Source: Pleurotus djamor
Taxonomy: Eukaryota > Basidiomycota > Agaricomycetes > Agaricales > Pleurotaceae
Assembly (NCBI GenBank): GCA_029747585.1
Contig: JAPEVF010000779.1
Location: 1-21,234, forward strand
DNA: 21,234 nucleotides
Direction of reading: 5' to 3'
Shown: positions 20,655 through 21,234 of the stretch, piece after piece
How positions within the stretch are numbered: the first letter of the stretch is position 1
Layout: each line of letters starts with the position of its first letter
Notes under the pieces: generated by a model
Database searches by the model: none
Told to the model about the DNA's origin: nothing
Seen by the model: the letters and a program-made list of their open reading frames with translations, nothing else
Position numbers and translations under genes: made by a program

Positions 20655-21234
20655 TGTACCTAGCCGGCCCCGACTTTGAGCTTGAAGATCTCTTCAACGG
20701 CTCGATGGTTTGGTTAGTCTTTCAAAGATGTTCTCTGTATCAAGCCATCGCTTGTATAGCACATATGAGGTCGACGCCGAAATCAAAACTCCGACTCTGT
20801 CTGGAGGAGGAGGAGGGCCGAGCCGGATGGACATCAGTTGAGTCAATGCCTACGGCATTGTTCGGTCGGCTGTGGGTGTCTAATGGATATAGTAAGTCAA
20901 CTATAGTGTTTTCGAAGCAAACGGAACTGATACGAACGCACCTAGTTCGATTTTCTTCAAACCCGGCCAAATCTTCGAACTCAAGTATCTCCTCAACCGC
21001 TCCATGGTTTGTTAATTCCTTCTAGTGTGTTGTTTGTGACGTTTTAATGATGCTTTGGCGCGCATGGAATCGACGTCGCAGTCGATATCCCGAGGGATGT
21101 GTTCCGGGGTACGAGGAGGAGAGGGTATGGAGATAAGTCGTTCGGTTTGACAACAACGGCTTCAAAGGCTTGGATGTGGGTGTCTAAGAGGTATAGTAGG
21201 TTGATTATAACGTTTAAGAAGTGATAGGAACAGA
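20655..21234 (-). repeat. two diverged tandem copies of a ~300-bp unit
   Basis: The segment from 20661 to about 20930 and the segment from 20961 to the right edge align with an offset of about 300 bp. Good blocks include CAAC.GCTC.ATGGTTTG (20695 and 20995 regions) and TGTGGGTGTCTAA (20872 and 21174 regions). Identity by eye is perhaps 65-75 percent in the best blocks and lower between. The right copy may continue beyond the window. Confidence 0.6.
20740..21022 (-). pseudogene. coding-like remnant within the tandem units
   Basis: An open minus-strand frame runs from after a TAG at 21023-21025 down to 20740. It contains NHGAVEEILEFEDLAGF and later FENTIVDLLYPLDTH. The other unit copies give NHRAVEEIF on the left and FLNVIINLLYLLDTH on the right edge, in the same frame sense. 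Conservation of the peptide between diverged copies suggests protein-coding ancestry. The family is not recognised and the frame lacks a clear start. Confidence 0.4.

Noticed and set aside
1..21234. CRISPR arrays, bacterial operons, rRNA or tRNA genes
   Set aside because: The sequence has spliceosomal introns and fungal families throughout; no regularly spaced repeats or tRNA-like cloverleaf was noticed.

Overview
This is a nuclear fragment of a filamentous basidiomycete, most likely a plant-litter or wood-decaying Agaricomycete. The signs are many short introns (about 46-66 nt, GT..AG), a tandem pair of CE15 glucuronoyl esterase genes (one carrying a fungal CBM1 cellulose-binding module), a decayed fungal-type (FunK1) protein kinase, a Ty3/gypsy element of a type I associate with basidiomycetes, and a gene that looks like a fungal TET/JBP-family dioxygenase. 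The species cannot be named from the sequence. Exon models were built by hand from splice motifs and reading frame; functional calls rest on motifs recognised by eye, with no database search.

Layout. 1-2857 (minus): two CE15 paralogues in tandem. The first runs off the left edge; the second is complete, with 5 exons and its CBM1 split over two micro-exons and part of a third exon. 4178-5761 (plus): a complete 9-exon secreted alpha/beta-hydrolase with an unusual arginine/asparagine/glycine tail. 6096-6990 (minus): a broken FunK1 kinase. 7478-about 12311 (minus): a gypsy retroelement with one putative LTR, an intact 1153-codon RT-RNase H-integrase frame and a truncated protease frame; gag and the 5' LTR are not visible. 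12293-12716: a 424-bp segment bounded by a 26-bp inverted repeat (25/26), where the retroelement stops. 12790-16607 (minus): an uncharacterised multi-exon coding region, Ser/Thr/Pro-rich at the N-terminus and frame-broken further on. 16862-18902 (plus): an intact 9-exon, 536-residue TET/JBP-like gene, divergent from the previous one across 254 bp. 19330-19553: a decayed gypsy pol tail. 20655-21234: two diverged copies of a roughly 300-bp unit with coding-like similarity on the minus strand.

The most interesting part is 12.6-19.9 kb. The TET/JBP-like gene and its divergent neighbour lie between two exact copies of a 29-bp sequence (12636-12664 and 19827-19855) in the same orientation. Fungal TET/JBP genes are known to expand with transposons, so this interval may be, or may once have been, a mobile unit; no transposase was recognised, so that remains inference. 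The left third is a small cell-wall-degradation block in which the two esterases probably act on lignin-glucuronoxylan ester bonds. Isolated N bases sit beside homopolymers and limit how firmly frame breaks can be called.
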